A DNA stretch of 64,000 nucleotides, taken from positions 1 through 64,000 of the forward strand of contig NZ_JABFDG010000008.1 of NCBI RefSeq assembly GCF_013403955.1. The letters run 5' to 3'. Below, one piece after another: positions 43,282-53,212 of the stretch. The DNA is from Winogradskyella vidalii. GTDB lineage: Bacteria; Bacteroidota; Bacteroidia; Flavobacteriales; Flavobacteriaceae. The notes below the pieces were generated by a model that had not been told where the DNA came from, made no database searches, and saw nothing but the letters and a program-made list of their open reading frames with translations. Position 1 is the stretch's first letter, and each line of letters begins with the position of its first letter. Both the position numbers and the translations under genes were made by a program.

Positions 43282-44868
43282 ATGGACATAAGGGGAATTA
43301 TAGCTGTTATTGGAGTGATATTTGGAATGAGCTTGTTATTTTATAGCCTTTTCAAAATAACTAAATATGCCTTTTTTATGAATCTTATTTGGACTGTAAT
43401 TTGTTTAGGGCTACTTTTTAATTTCAGCTACTACGAAAAGCAATGGTATATAATGTTGCTTCTTATAGGCTGTATACTCTTGCTTATAAACACCGTTTTA
43501 TATGTGTTTCTTCACAAGGAAAAATATAATTTTGATGCTAAGCACCAGGTTTATTTTAAAACTAAACGTGGTAGTTTTAAAATTAATAATATCAAACGAG
43601 GCGCTTCAATAATCGGTTCTGCAGGAAGTGGGAAAACAGAGAGTGTCGTTTTTAATTTTCTTCAGCATTTTAGCAACTACAAATTTTCGGGTGTCATCCA
43701 CGATTATAAAAACTTTGAAATTACAGAAATGGCATTTCCTTTATTTGAAAAAAAACAAATTGATTTTAAAGTGATTTCATTCGATACTATTTTTGATCGC
43801 GTGAATCCAATTGCACCTCGATATATGATTAATGAGGAAAGCGTCAACGAAGTGGCACGAGTACTAATTGAAAACTTATTAGAACAAAGAGAGTCGGGGA
43901 GTATAGGTACAACCAAGTTCTTTAATGATGCTGCTGAAGGACTAATCGGTGGACTGATTTGGAAATTACGTACCTCCTATCCACACCTGTGTACATTGCC
44001 CCACTTAATAGCAATGTATCAATTTTTAGATACCGATAGTTTAATCGCATTTTTAAATTCTAATACAACATCTAGAGCGATGGCGGATGCTTTTATTAGT
44101 GGTAAGGATTCTGATAGGCAAACCGCAGGTGTAAAAAGTACCTTGGCTAATGCGCTTAAAAAAATAAGTACACAACGTATTTTTATGATCCTATCTGCAG
44201 ATGATGTTCCTCTTAATATTAATACGCAAGAGCAACCGCTTGTGATTTCAGTCGTTAATACTCCAAAATATGAGACTGCGTATTCGCCAATTATCGCCAC
44301 TATAGTGCATACCATCACAAAGCAAATGAGCGTGCGAAATTCAAACCCTTCATTTTTACTCATGGAAGAAGCTCCTACAATTCGGTTACTAAATATGCAC
44401 CGCATTCCTGCGACGTTACGAAGTTATGATATTGCCACGATTTACGTGATGCAAGACAAAATTCAAAACGATATGATGTATGGAGATAAGGCTAGTAAAG
44501 CCATTTTGAGTAATTTATCGTATCAGTTCTTTGGTAAGGTAAATGATCCAGACACCGCGAAATATTATGAACGCTTTTTTGAAATTGTAAAAAAAGAAAC
44601 TACTAGTGTTAATCGTGGTCATAATCTCAATTTTGACACCCGAATTACCACAGGGGAACGTGAAGTGGCCAAAATTAGAGCTGATGTGTTTTTTAGACTA
44701 AAAGAAGGCGAATTTATTACGTTCGCTGATGGAAAGGATAGAAAAGTTCAATTTAAATTGCCTAGAATTGAAAAACGATTACCTGGAAGGTCACGGGATT
44801 ATTCTGAGGCTGACTTACAAGCTAATTTTGATAGGATTTATGAAGAGGTACAATCAATTTTTAAGTGA
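43282..44868 (+). CDS. Type IV coupling protein (TraG/TraD-like)
   Basis: 528 residues from the Met at 43,282, one base after the relaxase stop; an upstream in-frame Met at 43,237 lies inside the relaxase gene. Two or three membrane helices (about 5-22, 30-48, 56-76), then the ATPase: Walker A GSAGSGKT (112-119), Walker B region FLLMEEAPTIRLL near 370. It links the relaxase-DNA complex to the mating channel and drives DNA through it. Confidence 0.88.
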   Translation: MDIRGIIAVIGVIFGMSLLFYSLFKITKYAFFMNLIWTVICLGLLFNFSYYEKQWYIMLLLIGCILLLINTVLYVFLHKEKYNFDAKHQVYFKTKRGSFKINNIKRGASIIGSAGSGKTESVVFNFLQHFSNYKFSGVIHDYKNFEITEMAFPLFEKKQIDFKVISFDTIFDRVNPIAPRYMINEESVNEVARVLIENLLEQRESGSIGTTKFFNDAAEGLIGGLIWKLRTSYPHLCTLPHLIAMYQFLDTDSLIAFLNSNTTSRAMADAFISGKDSDRQTAGVKSTLANALKKISTQRIFMILSADDVPLNINTQEQPLVISVVNTPKYETAYSPIIATIVHTITKQMSVRNSNPSFLLMEEAPTIRLLNMHRIPATLRSYDIATIYVMQDKIQNDMMYGDKASKAILSNLSYQFFGKVNDPDTAKYYERFFEIVKKETTSVNRGHNLNFDTRITTGEREVAKIRADVFFRLKEGEFITFADGKDRKVQFKLPRIEKRLPGRSRDYSEADLQANFDRIYEEVQSIFK

Positions 44869-44891
44869 TTAGAAATAAAGTGTATCGATTA

Positions 44892-44942
44892 TTGTCGCTT
44901 ATTTGTAGCGATATGTCTATATTTGTTTTAAATAAGCGACAA
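44892..44942 (+). promoter_or_regulatory. hipBA promoter with operator half-sites
   Basis: TTGTCGCTTATTT (44,892-44,904) and AAATAAGCGACAA (44,930-44,942) are a perfect 13 bp inverted repeat ending 1 bp before the hipB ATG. Between them lies TATATTTG (44,918-44,925), a match to the -7 box. HipB dimers bound to both halves would cover the promoter, as in known hip autoregulation. Confidence 0.75.
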
Positions 44943-44943
44943 A

Positions 44944-45231
44944 ATGAATTCTAAGAAAACCATTCTTCTTCCTAAATATCAGAAGATTTTTGAACAGATA
45001 GGCGAGAATATAAAGCTGGCAAGAAAAAGAAGGAAGTTAACAACAGAGCAGGTTTCTGAACGTGCAGGTATTCACAGAGCAACGCTTTATCGTATAGAAA
45101 AAGGAGACCCAGCTGTAGCTATAGGGCACTATTTTAATGTGTTTAGAGTGTTGAATCTTCAAGACGATTTTCTTAAGCTCGCTGTCGATGATGAGTTTGG
45201 ACGAAAATTACAGGATCTTGATTTATTATAA
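44944..45231 (+). CDS. hipB: HipB-like antitoxin, XRE-family repressor
   Basis: 95 residues with a helix-turn-helix at about 20-70 (LARKRRKLTTEQVSERAGI, HRATLYRIEKGD). It should neutralise the HipA kinase and repress the operon through the 13 bp inverted repeat just upstream. The gene for HipA follows 5 bp later. Confidence 0.9.
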   Translation: MNSKKTILLPKYQKIFEQIGENIKLARKRRKLTTEQVSERAGIHRATLYRIEKGDPAVAIGHYFNVFRVLNLQDDFLKLAVDDEFGRKLQDLDLL

Positions 45232-45236
45232 GCAAA

Positions 45237-46487
45237 ATGGCTAAAGGAAAATTTGACATATACGTATTTGCAGATTGGGATGGTTTAGAAACTCCAACCC
45301 TCGTTGGTGTGCTTTCTGCGCATTTTGCGAAAGGTAAAAAGGCCTTTAGTTTTGAGTATGGTAAAGATTGGCTAAAGACCGATGCGCAGCGATTATTAGA
45401 TCCTGATATCCTGTTCTATTCGGGACCGCAATATCCCAATAACAAGGAGAATTTTGGGATTTTTTTGGATAGTATGCCAGACACTTGGGGGAAGACCTTA
45501 ATGAAGCGTAGGGCGGCGCAAGAGGCTAGGGCAAAGAATGAAAAAGCAAGTGCCCTCTATGAAATTGATTATCTTCTTGGAGTTTATGATGAGAGTCGAA
45601 TGGGAGCCCTGCGCTTTAAAACGAAAATAGATGGTCCTTTTTTAGATAATGACAACCAAAATCCAACACCTCCTTGGTCTTCACTTGGTGAACTTCAAGA
45701 GGCTGTAAATCAATTAGAAAGTGATGATTATAGTGATGCTATAAGAAAATGGATCGCCGTTTTGATAGCGCCTGGATCTTCTCTCGGTGGCGCAAGACCA
45801 AAGGCGAATATTCTGGATGCCAAGAAGAATCTTTGGATTGCAAAATTTCCATCAAAGACCGATACCGTTGATAAAGCCGCTTGGGAGTTTTTAGCATATC
45901 AATTAGCGACTGCTGCAGGAATTCAAATGGCAGATTCTAAAATAGAAAAGATTAGTGGTGAATACCACACTTTTCTAACGAGACGTTTTGATAGAAAAAA
46001 TAGAAAACGTATTCACTTCGCGTCTGCAATGACGATGACAGGAAACACAGAAGATATTCTCAAAGATTCTGCACCAAGTTATCTTGAAATTGTTGAATTT
46101 ATAGAGAATTATGGTGCCGATGTAGACGCTAATTTACATCAACTTTGGCGTCGAATCGTATTCAATATTGCGATTTCTAATACGGATGATCATATGCGTA
46201 ATCATGGATTTCTATTAACGGCTAAAGGTTGGATTTTATCACCAGCGTACGATTTAAATCCTTCAATAGAAAAAGAAGGATTGTCTTTGAATATAGATAT
46301 GGACGATAATGCTCTAAGCTTTGACCTTGCTAAAAGTGCTGGCGCGTATTTTAGGTTAAATGATACAGAAATGAATGGCATACTTACTGACGTGTTAACC
46401 GTAGTTAAAGATTGGAAGGCAGTGGCAAAGGACATCGGAATTAAAAACTCGGAAATAGCGCTAATGTCTGCGGCTTTTAGGAAATAA
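45237..46487 (+). CDS. hipA: HipA-family serine/threonine kinase toxin
   Basis: 416 residues. HipA N-terminal subdomain (about 1-110), then the kinase core: glycine-rich PGSSLGGARPKA (about 177-188), HTFLTRRFDR, catalytic ISNTDDHMRNHGF (about 311-323) with the Asp and Asn expected for catalysis, and metal-binding SPAYDLNP. HipA of E. coli phosphorylates GltX and causes dormancy. Here the pair lies inside the conjugative element between the coupling protein and the tra operon, so it probably stabilises the element. Confidence 0.92.
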   Translation: MAKGKFDIYVFADWDGLETPTLVGVLSAHFAKGKKAFSFEYGKDWLKTDAQRLLDPDILFYSGPQYPNNKENFGIFLDSMPDTWGKTLMKRRAAQEARAKNEKASALYEIDYLLGVYDESRMGALRFKTKIDGPFLDNDNQNPTPPWSSLGELQEAVNQLESDDYSDAIRKWIAVLIAPGSSLGGARPKANILDAKKNLWIAKFPSKTDTVDKAAWEFLAYQLATAAGIQMADSKIEKISGEYHTFLTRRFDRKNRKRIHFASAMTMTGNTEDILKDSAPSYLEIVEFIENYGADVDANLHQLWRRIVFNIAISNTDDHMRNHGFLLTAKGWILSPAYDLNPSIEKEGLSLNIDMDDNALSFDLAKSAGAYFRLNDTEMNGILTDVLTVVKDWKAVAKDIGIKNSEIALMSAAFRK

Positions 46488-46488
46488 G

Positions 46489-46560
46489 TGTATCCAAATT
46501 AGGAGGTGCAAATATTTACTCTATGTTTAAAAATTGTAACTCTTATGTTTTTTGGATACA
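46489..46560. repeat. Inverted repeat between convergent hipA and traN
   Basis: TGTATCCAAA (46,489-46,498) and TTTGGATACA (46,551-46,560) are exact complements 52 bp apart, in the 126 bp gap between two converging transcripts. It could help end transcription, though neither side has a clear T-run. Confidence 0.4.
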
Positions 46561-46613
46561 AAAAAGGTCAAAAATCTTCCAATGGGAGCATAGCGGTGCC
46601 TTTCATTACCGTA

Positions 46614-47447
46614 TTAATTGGGGTTATTGATATATCTATGCGATACTTTAAGTTCTATATTTCGTTCGCCATGTTTCTCGTTCAATTCTAAAATAACTCT
46701 TCGATCCTTCGATAGTGAAAATTTATGCATAGCATATATAAATCTTACCGTTTCATTGGCGGCAATTTTAGAAGGCAGATGATGTTTAAAAATAGGCTCT
46801 TGATATAAACGTTGTAATGATTTCTTTTTACCTTTTTGTCGCGTTTCAATGGAAAGTTTTAAGAAGTTTAAATCATAATCTAAAGTAGAATTATTCCGAA
46901 TTTGAATAACGAAGTAAAGCGCTTCTTTATCAAAAACTATATTTTCAAGACTCAGAATCACACGACTATGTCGCTTTGTAAAATAACCAAAGTGTTGTTT
47001 TAAATCTAGTAAATATGAACAGAATTTTTGATAATAATAAGTGTCGTGTTCAATACTTTTTTCAGAAGTTTCAGTTTGAATAGAATCTTTAACTTTTGGT
47101 TTTTCATTCCCAATACTAGAGGCTAGTGGAATAAAATAATTAAGCTTAGGAAGCTGTGCTTTATATTTTACAATATAGGAAAATATGGAACCGTTGTTGT
47201 TAATGACTAATAGATTGCTTTCTTTGCCTTGTTTGGCTTGTAATAAACCGAAGTACTGTTCTTTATCACGATTGTAGGTAAATACAAAATTATCTGAACC
47301 TGTGATGCCTTGGCGGATAGGTTCTGGGAAAAAGAGAGCCACATTTTTGGTGTCGTTGGCGTAAATAGTGTCAAGTGTTGTTGATGTTTGGGCTCCCATA
47401 AAAGCGGAAGTGATAATAAGGGTTAGAATGCTCATATACGTTTTCAT
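46614..47447 (-). CDS. traN: Conjugative transfer protein TraN
   Basis: 277 residues. Signal peptide (about 1-19, ending GAQ), then a beta-rich domain typical of VirB9-like TraN proteins, with the C-terminal block ENIVFDKEALYFVIQIRN and the end SHRYINNPN. It forms part of the outer-membrane core of the mating channel. It is the last gene of the leftward tra operon. A decayed copy of its 3' end lies at 13,699-14,082. Confidence 0.92.
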   Translation of the reverse strand: MKTYMSILTLIITSAFMGAQTSTTLDTIYANDTKNVALFFPEPIRQGITGSDNFVFTYNRDKEQYFGLLQAKQGKESNLLVINNNGSIFSYIVKYKAQLPKLNYFIPLASSIGNEKPKVKDSIQTETSEKSIEHDTYYYQKFCSYLLDLKQHFGYFTKRHSRVILSLENIVFDKEALYFVIQIRNNSTLDYDLNFLKLSIETRQKGKKKSLQRLYQEPIFKHHLPSKIAANETVRFIYAMHKFSLSKDRRVILELNEKHGERNIELKVSHRYINNPN

Positions 47448-47477
47448 AAGAGTGTGTTTTAAATGCCCATTGTGAGC

Positions 47478-48404
47478 TCATAATTTTGGTTTTAAAATAA
47501 GTTTATAATTGTTCAGTACGGTAACCTTCACATTTCGATTACTACGTTTCAATACTTTTGTAATGCCACCGACCTGTGGAACTGTTGGAATATTGATATC
47601 TCCTATAACATCGTCCAGAACTTCACTGGTCGCTTCGGCTCTGAAGTTGTTTTCCACATAAATACCTTCACTGCCATCTTGTAAATCGAAAGCTTTGAGT
47701 TTTGTGGGTTGATGATTGACGTTTTCAATTTCAATTAAAGCACGATTGGGCTGAAAGCTTATAAAGCCAAATAAAAGTGTGTTCTTAGGCATTTGCTTTC
47801 CATTGACCATTGCAGCTTGAGTAAGTCGCATTCGCAATCGCGTATTTGCTTTTACAATTTGGTCTCCATCAACAACGGCGTAAATTGTGGTATCTGTATG
47901 ATCAACAATTGAAAGTGTATTGGGTGTTGGGGCAGCCGCAAAAAATAGTTGATGTTCCAGGCCCAATTCTTTAGCTTGTATTTTTAACTCCCTAATTATT
48001 TCTGAAGAATCAATGGCTATAGGGGGGGGCGTTTTAACTTTACGGCCATAGTTTTGATGTGTTAATTCTGAATATTGAATTTTTCCAGCGGCGTAAATAC
48101 TATCTACAATGCGTTTTTTATTGCGTTCTGGTAGTTCTGGATCGTAATATCCCATGGAGTCCATTAATTTTTCATCATAGATACTAGGAGCGTTGGTTTC
48201 GCGTACTTCTTTTAAATCATTAAGCGCATCTAATTTAGAATCATATGTTTTCTGGTTGTCTTCTAAATCAGGAATCAACGTCTGTTCAAGGCTGTCCTTT
48301 TCATTGTCATCATCTCCCATGAGCATTAGGCTATAAGAAATAAGGAATATGAACACAATGGCTAATACTGTTATAAATACTATTTTGTTCTTTTCTACTT
48401 TCAT
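47478..48404 (-). CDS. traM: Conjugative transfer protein TraM
   Basis: 308 residues. One membrane helix (about 10-27), a long charged linker (about 30-150) and a C-terminal TraM domain with VDGDQIVKANTRLRMRL and LLFGFISFQPNRALIEI. This is the VirB10-like protein that spans from the inner to the outer membrane in Bacteroidota conjugation systems. It sits between traK and traN, as in other elements of this type. Confidence 0.92.
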   Translation of the reverse strand: MKVEKNKIVFITVLAIVFIFLISYSLMLMGDDDNEKDSLEQTLIPDLEDNQKTYDSKLDALNDLKEVRETNAPSIYDEKLMDSMGYYDPELPERNKKRIVDSIYAAGKIQYSELTHQNYGRKVKTPPPIAIDSSEIIRELKIQAKELGLEHQLFFAAAPTPNTLSIVDHTDTTIYAVVDGDQIVKANTRLRMRLTQAAMVNGKQMPKNTLLFGFISFQPNRALIEIENVNHQPTKLKAFDLQDGSEGIYVENNFRAEATSEVLDDVIGDINIPTVPQVGGITKVLKRSNRNVKVTVLNNYKLILKPKL

Positions 48405-48424
48405 TTGCGGATTTTTTTAGTGAC

Positions 48425-49039
48425 TCAATTTTTAGCGTTTAGCTTTTTTAAGGTGTTCTCAAAATAATTGGTAATCAGAAGACCATGTGGATTGTTTGGG
48501 AAGTTCCGGTCAACGCTAATTAAATTCCCTGTGGAAACCAATTCATAGGTATCGACAATAGAGCCTCGATTAATTTCAAAAATGGTAGTTGTAGTAAACG
48601 TATATGAGCCATTGTGTTCCTTTAATTCTGAAGTAATTTGTAGTACTTTCTGAACTAAGGAATATTGTAATAATCGGTTATAAACACCGTCTGCTTTTTT
48701 TTGCCGATACAAATTATCTACAGAACTATTGCCTAACCAAAGCGCCTTTTCCAGATTTTTTTCATAATTGCTGGCATCAATATTATAGAAGTAGTTATGA
48801 AACAGTTCTAAATGTGCCAAAGCTTCCACTTTAAAATTTTCTTTTTGTTTAACGAGTTTCAACGGAATAATGCTACCATCTGTATTGATGGCAAAAACAC
48901 TATCCAAGGCGTTTTTATGGGTCTTAAATACGACCCAAACGGAAAAAGTGCTCGATAGTAAGGCGCAAATAACCACGGCTAAAACAATAAATCGATTGAG
49001 CTTTAATACGCTATAGATGTTTTTGTAGGGTGTTTTCAT
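48425..49039 (-). CDS. traK: Conjugative transfer protein TraK
   Basis: 204 residues. Cytoplasmic N-terminus with YKNIYSVLKLNRF, one membrane helix (about 17-36), then a periplasmic VirB8-like domain with LELFHNYFYNIDASNYEKNL and a conserved strand-rich end. It nucleates assembly of the inner-membrane part of the channel. The start is 11 bp after traJ. Confidence 0.9.
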   Translation of the reverse strand: MKTPYKNIYSVLKLNRFIVLAVVICALLSSTFSVWVVFKTHKNALDSVFAINTDGSIIPLKLVKQKENFKVEALAHLELFHNYFYNIDASNYEKNLEKALWLGNSSVDNLYRQKKADGVYNRLLQYSLVQKVLQITSELKEHNGSYTFTTTTIFEINRGSIVDTYELVSTGNLISVDRNFPNNPHGLLITNYFENTLKKLNAKN

Positions 49040-49050
49040 ATAGAGATGGA

Positions 49051-49893
49051 TTAGCTGGTAAATAGTCTTAACGTAAATGATGTGGCGCGCTTATAGAGTT
49101 TAAATTTTAAGAAAACTATAAAGCCAACGGTGCCTAATTCTACAACGGGTGCAAAAAAGCCTTGACCAAAATCGGTCCCAAATAAGTTGGTCCAGAAATT
49201 GGTGTTTAATTCCGTATAGATCGCATTGATAAATACATTGACTAAGAAGAAAGCAGGAACTAACATATAGACGGCTGCATAGAGTTTAAAAAAGGTATAG
49301 GCAAGTGAACGGAACTTTTCAAAGACGGCGAGACTTATAACCAAAGGAAAAAAGGCTTGCATAATTCCTAATAGAAAGAAGCGTTCTGCTAAAAACAGAG
49401 GGTAGATAAATAGATCCAAAATCCAAAGCATGGTGCTTAGTATAAAGGCTAAGAGCTTGAATCCATAGAGTGGTGTAAATAAAGCTTCATAAAGTAGGGT
49501 CATTGCCATACTTGCAGCATCTAATAAGCCTACATCTTCTTCAAGTGGTAAATCTTGTAGTTGTAATGGTAATAACGCAGGTGCAGTCCCTCTATATTGC
49601 CCCTCAATGGCTACTAATATGCCATCAAAAAAACCTAACACCTGCGTTGAGAAAATAACCAAGAGCACAACAGCAAAATTCTTTGCGAGCTCACCAGGAC
49701 TTAATCCCCAAGAATACCCATCTTTATCTGCAATACCTTCATTGTATTTTTTTAGAATATTGATCAAGAAAAACAAAACCGCTAGCGTTTTCATTCCTGC
49801 AATAGTGTATTGCGAGAAGCTGCTGTTTTGTATGGTTTGAAAAATCGTATCGATATACTCAAGTCCAATTCCTAAAAGAATCGCTGCGGTCAT
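49051..49893 (-). CDS. traJ: Conjugative transfer protein TraJ
   Basis: 280 residues with six to seven membrane helices, including FAVVLLVIFSTQVLGFF and LAFILSTMLWILDLFIYPLF. It corresponds to the VirB6-like multi-pass inner-membrane component. The gene lies 2 bp after the preceding gene, showing tight operon packing. Confidence 0.9.
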   Translation of the reverse strand: MTAAILLGIGLEYIDTIFQTIQNSSFSQYTIAGMKTLAVLFFLINILKKYNEGIADKDGYSWGLSPGELAKNFAVVLLVIFSTQVLGFFDGILVAIEGQYRGTAPALLPLQLQDLPLEEDVGLLDAASMAMTLLYEALFTPLYGFKLLAFILSTMLWILDLFIYPLFLAERFFLLGIMQAFFPLVISLAVFEKFRSLAYTFFKLYAAVYMLVPAFFLVNVFINAIYTELNTNFWTNLFGTDFGQGFFAPVVELGTVGFIVFLKFKLYKRATSFTLRLFTS

Positions 49894-49895
49894 TT

Positions 49896-50534
49896 CTAAA
49901 AGTTTGTTTCGCGATTATTAACTTTGTCTTGCATTTTTCTAAAGGAAATAATAGCGCTGTAGCGCTTCGTTTTTATCGTGATGTTCACAACCATTGCTTT
50001 AGATTCTTGTTCCTTCTTTCTGAGAACTTCAGCACGTTCTGCATCCGTCATTTTTAGATGGTCACTCGATAGGACTTCGTCAATAAAATCTACGGTATCT
50101 AAAGCGTTTTGAACGATAGCATCAAAGGATTCTGCAATTCGAGTTACTTCTTCAGGTTGTATATAAGGTGAGTTCAAAATGTCCTGTAAATCAGTTTGCA
50201 TCACTTGAATTAGACGCTGATTGTTTTGTGCAATTTCCTCAACCGCTCGGAGTTGTTGTACCACACTAGATACTTTTTCTATCGCTTCTTTAGCGTCTTT
50301 CAAAAATTGCACAGACTTAATCAATTGCGCAGTTTGTTTGCCCGATTCTACCAATTGCTTTACAAGACTAACAAAATTGGTGTTGTCATAGGTGGGCATG
50401 CCTTGGGCAGTAGCCCTGTCAGGGCATAAAAGAATAATACTTAAGATGCCCCCCAAAACTAATGTTTTGATTTTTGTTTTACCGAGAGCAAGTCTATGGC
50501 TTAAGTGTTCGAGAATTTTGTTTGATAATTTCAT
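49896..50534 (-). CDS. traI: Conjugative transfer protein TraI (VirB5-like)
   Basis: 212 residues starting at the Met at 50,534, 4 bp after traG; an upstream Met at 50,594 would place 20 residues inside traG. A long basic N-terminus, a signal peptide (hydrophobic run LVLGGILSIILL, cleavage near ATAQ), then an all-helical periplasmic domain (many Gln and Glu). This is the VirB5/TrbJ-like position in the operon. The name follows the CTnDOT gene order. Confidence 0.75.
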   Translation of the reverse strand: MKLSNKILEHLSHRLALGKTKIKTLVLGGILSIILLCPDRATAQGMPTYDNTNFVSLVKQLVESGKQTAQLIKSVQFLKDAKEAIEKVSSVVQQLRAVEEIAQNNQRLIQVMQTDLQDILNSPYIQPEEVTRIAESFDAIVQNALDTVDFIDEVLSSDHLKMTDAERAEVLRKKEQESKAMVVNITIKTKRYSAIISFRKMQDKVNNRETNF

Positions 50535-50538
50535 AATA

Positions 50539-52941
50539 TTATAGTTTTGATGTGAATTCTTTAATTGCCATTTCCATATTTTGGCTTTTTTCATACATGG
50601 CCATTATAGCTTCATTTTCTTGTCCATCAGTTAAGTAAGCGGCATAGACTTCCTTCGGGACCTCGAGCCTGAAAATGTTGCTTTCCTTTCCGATTTTGAT
50701 GAACATTTCTGTGTACTTCCGGGATCCAGAAAGATTGTTTTTAATGGATTTTAATTGGTTTAAATCATGGCTCGATAGGTTGAGTCTTTTTACAAGTTCT
50801 TCATAACCTTTTTCATTATTCAGACTATAGATAACTTGGGTGTTTTCTAAAATACTTGCTGAGGTTGCATTGTCTGGAAGTTGATTAATGGATTGTAGGA
50901 TGATCCCAATAGCTCCATTTTGTTTTCGTATCGCTTGATAGTAAAATTCAACACTTTCTAAGACATTGTCAAACTTCAATTGTTTCGCGAACTCATCGAA
51001 TAAAATGATGCCTTTTTCGGCTCTGTTTTTCCATATGGTTCTTTGGATCGCCGATTTAATTAACTTCAACATTACCGACAAAATTTCCTTATTGTCTTTC
51101 ACTTCATCCAGTTCAAAAACAATTAAGCGTTTATCTTCGATTTTATACGTCTGATCTTCGCTTACTTCAAATAGAAAACTATATAGACCATCGCCAACAT
51201 ACTCAGACATAACGTGCAAAAAGCTGGTCACATTAAAGTAGTCGGGATGGATTTTTAAGCGACTCAGAAGATCGTTCTGGTGCTTTTCTATATAATTGTA
51301 GAAGTCTTCGAGCGAATGCTGTTTAGATGTATGACGATAGTAATGACGCAATATTTTCTTAACCGAAACCGATTGTGCTTTGGTGACTTTTATATCGGAA
51401 GCAAACAGTTCAAATAGAAATACCGATAAATCCTCTAAGCGTTCTGGAGTCAGATCTTTGACCTCGCTGATATAAAAGGGATTGATCCCTAAGTTTTGTC
51501 CGCTTTCATAACGCAATACGGTATACTTATCAGGATAGAGTTTGGCAAATTTGGTATAAGAACCCCCCAAATCAATGATGACTAATCGTACACCACTTTC
51601 AAAATATTGCCGTAAGATGTTATTAGCTAAAAATGATTTGCCTTCACCTGTGGGAGCGAAAATGGCGAAATTCCGAGCTTTGATGCGCTTCTTTTTTTCA
51701 TCCCAAACATCTTTTAACACCGGAATGTTATGTTCTCTATCGTTAAAAATAATGCCAGTTTTATCGGATTTGTAATTGGTGTTATTAATGAACAGACAAA
51801 GCCCGTGTTTCAAATCGGTAACGTACAAATCGTTGTTTGAGAAATTGGATGAAAAGCAACAGTAACTGTTCAGGATATAATTTTTGCGCTCTTCACCTCT
51901 TGGATAATAAGGAATGATATCCAATTCCTTAAATTCAGTCTTAATTTGTGAGGTGATCTTATCTAAAGTTTTAGCGTCTTTTGACCAATAGATAATATTG
52001 AGATGACCACGAATGATTCGTGAATTATCATCGGCATTAATTTGATCTAAAATGTGTTGAATTTTTCCTAGAACGACTTTGTTTTGTGAACCAAAATTGG
52101 AACTCTTATTAAGTTCCTCGATTTTCTTATCCAATAGCTTACGCCACTTTTGCTTGTCGTCCAGATAAAGAATCTGGTTGACAATGTGATTCTCGTTAAG
52201 TGTAAGTCCTATACCATCAATAAATCCTTGATGAAATACAAAATCGTCCGAAGTAAATTTCTCATTGGTTTTGCTACTTTGTACATGGTCTCCAAAGCAT
52301 AATTCACTGTTGACGGCAAGTGCATCAAAATGGTTTTCGCCGATGGTGACGTTTTTCTTTTCCAATAAAATGTCCGTGTCGACCCCCTCGTTGAAACCAT
52401 TGAAATATTGACGTGTTAATTGTTGAATAGCTTCTGGTGGTAGTGGACGAAATTCCATTTTACGACTGTTGTTGATAAAGGAAACGGAATCGTTTACGGC
52501 GTTGGCGAAGCTTTTAATATTTTCATCTAGTTCTTGTGCAATGCCTTTTGAAATTGTTTTGAAAGGGTTGACATATTTAGGATGGTTTAGAGCCTTGTTC
52601 TTGGTTAAGATGAAGAACAAATAACAGTGGTGTGTTATATGCTCACGACCTTTAAAATGCGCGTGTGTGGCTTTTTCGAGAAAGGTGGTGTTTGGAAGCG
52701 GTTCTGAGTGATAGTTTTTTTTAAGATAAATGTCTTGTTTATGGACCACGGTGCCAATAGGTAAGGATTTTAACGCCTGAAACCATGCACCATGTATATC
52801 TTCAAAATCCTTTTCAGATAAGGAATAGATTTCTGGCAGATGCCCCTCATAGCACAACACTACATTACCATTGTTGGCAAATACCATATGGTCTTTAATA
52901 GCGACAATGGGTTGATATTTTGAAAGGTTAATTGTGTTCAT
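50539..52941 (-). CDS. traG: Conjugative transfer ATPase TraG (VirB4-like)
   Basis: 800 residues. Walker A APTGEGKSF at about 429-437, Walker B GIILFDEF near 660, and the family's N-terminal half that docks on the channel. It powers substrate transport and pilus assembly in the inner membrane. It overlaps traF by 14 bp, so the two are translationally coupled. Confidence 0.94.
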   Translation of the reverse strand: MNTINLSKYQPIVAIKDHMVFANNGNVVLCYEGHLPEIYSLSEKDFEDIHGAWFQALKSLPIGTVVHKQDIYLKKNYHSEPLPNTTFLEKATHAHFKGREHITHHCYLFFILTKNKALNHPKYVNPFKTISKGIAQELDENIKSFANAVNDSVSFINNSRKMEFRPLPPEAIQQLTRQYFNGFNEGVDTDILLEKKNVTIGENHFDALAVNSELCFGDHVQSSKTNEKFTSDDFVFHQGFIDGIGLTLNENHIVNQILYLDDKQKWRKLLDKKIEELNKSSNFGSQNKVVLGKIQHILDQINADDNSRIIRGHLNIIYWSKDAKTLDKITSQIKTEFKELDIIPYYPRGEERKNYILNSYCCFSSNFSNNDLYVTDLKHGLCLFINNTNYKSDKTGIIFNDREHNIPVLKDVWDEKKKRIKARNFAIFAPTGEGKSFLANNILRQYFESGVRLVIIDLGGSYTKFAKLYPDKYTVLRYESGQNLGINPFYISEVKDLTPERLEDLSVFLFELFASDIKVTKAQSVSVKKILRHYYRHTSKQHSLEDFYNYIEKHQNDLLSRLKIHPDYFNVTSFLHVMSEYVGDGLYSFLFEVSEDQTYKIEDKRLIVFELDEVKDNKEILSVMLKLIKSAIQRTIWKNRAEKGIILFDEFAKQLKFDNVLESVEFYYQAIRKQNGAIGIILQSINQLPDNATSASILENTQVIYSLNNEKGYEELVKRLNLSSHDLNQLKSIKNNLSGSRKYTEMFIKIGKESNIFRLEVPKEVYAAYLTDGQENEAIMAMYEKSQNMEMAIKEFTSKL

Positions 52942-53212
52942 AATTTAAAACAGAAATTCTTTTGTTACTTATAAGTTTTGGAAAGGCTTTTGTCATCTGA
53001 AAAAGCTGTGGATGGTTTGTGATCCGTGTTAGAGCCACATATAAGCTGGCATTAAAAAACATCAGACCAATTATAATCCCAAAGCTGAATGAGAAAATGA
53101 TGATTAATAATGAGGCTAGAATAACCACCATCATTAAGGCAAATAGAGCAATGGGCAATCCAAAAATGGCTGCCCGTTTTCTTATGTTCTTATAGACTTC
53201 AAACCGTTTCAT
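52928..53212 (-). CDS. traF: Conjugative transfer protein TraF (DUF4133, VirB3-like)
   Basis: 94 residues with two adjacent membrane helices (about 15-55) and a short cytoplasmic tail, KRFEVYKNIRKRAAIFGL at the start. The size and helix layout fit DUF4133. It overlaps both traE (1 bp) and traG (14 bp). Confidence 0.9.
   Translation of the reverse strand: MKRFEVYKNIRKRAAIFGLPIALFALMMVVILASLLIIIFSFSFGIIIGLMFFNASLYVALTRITNHPQLFQMTKAFPKLISNKRISVLNYEHN

Noticed and set aside
46506-46691. A 61-codon open frame between hipA and traN
   Set aside because: It runs into the end of traN on the opposite strand, spans the inverted repeat and has no recognisable composition.
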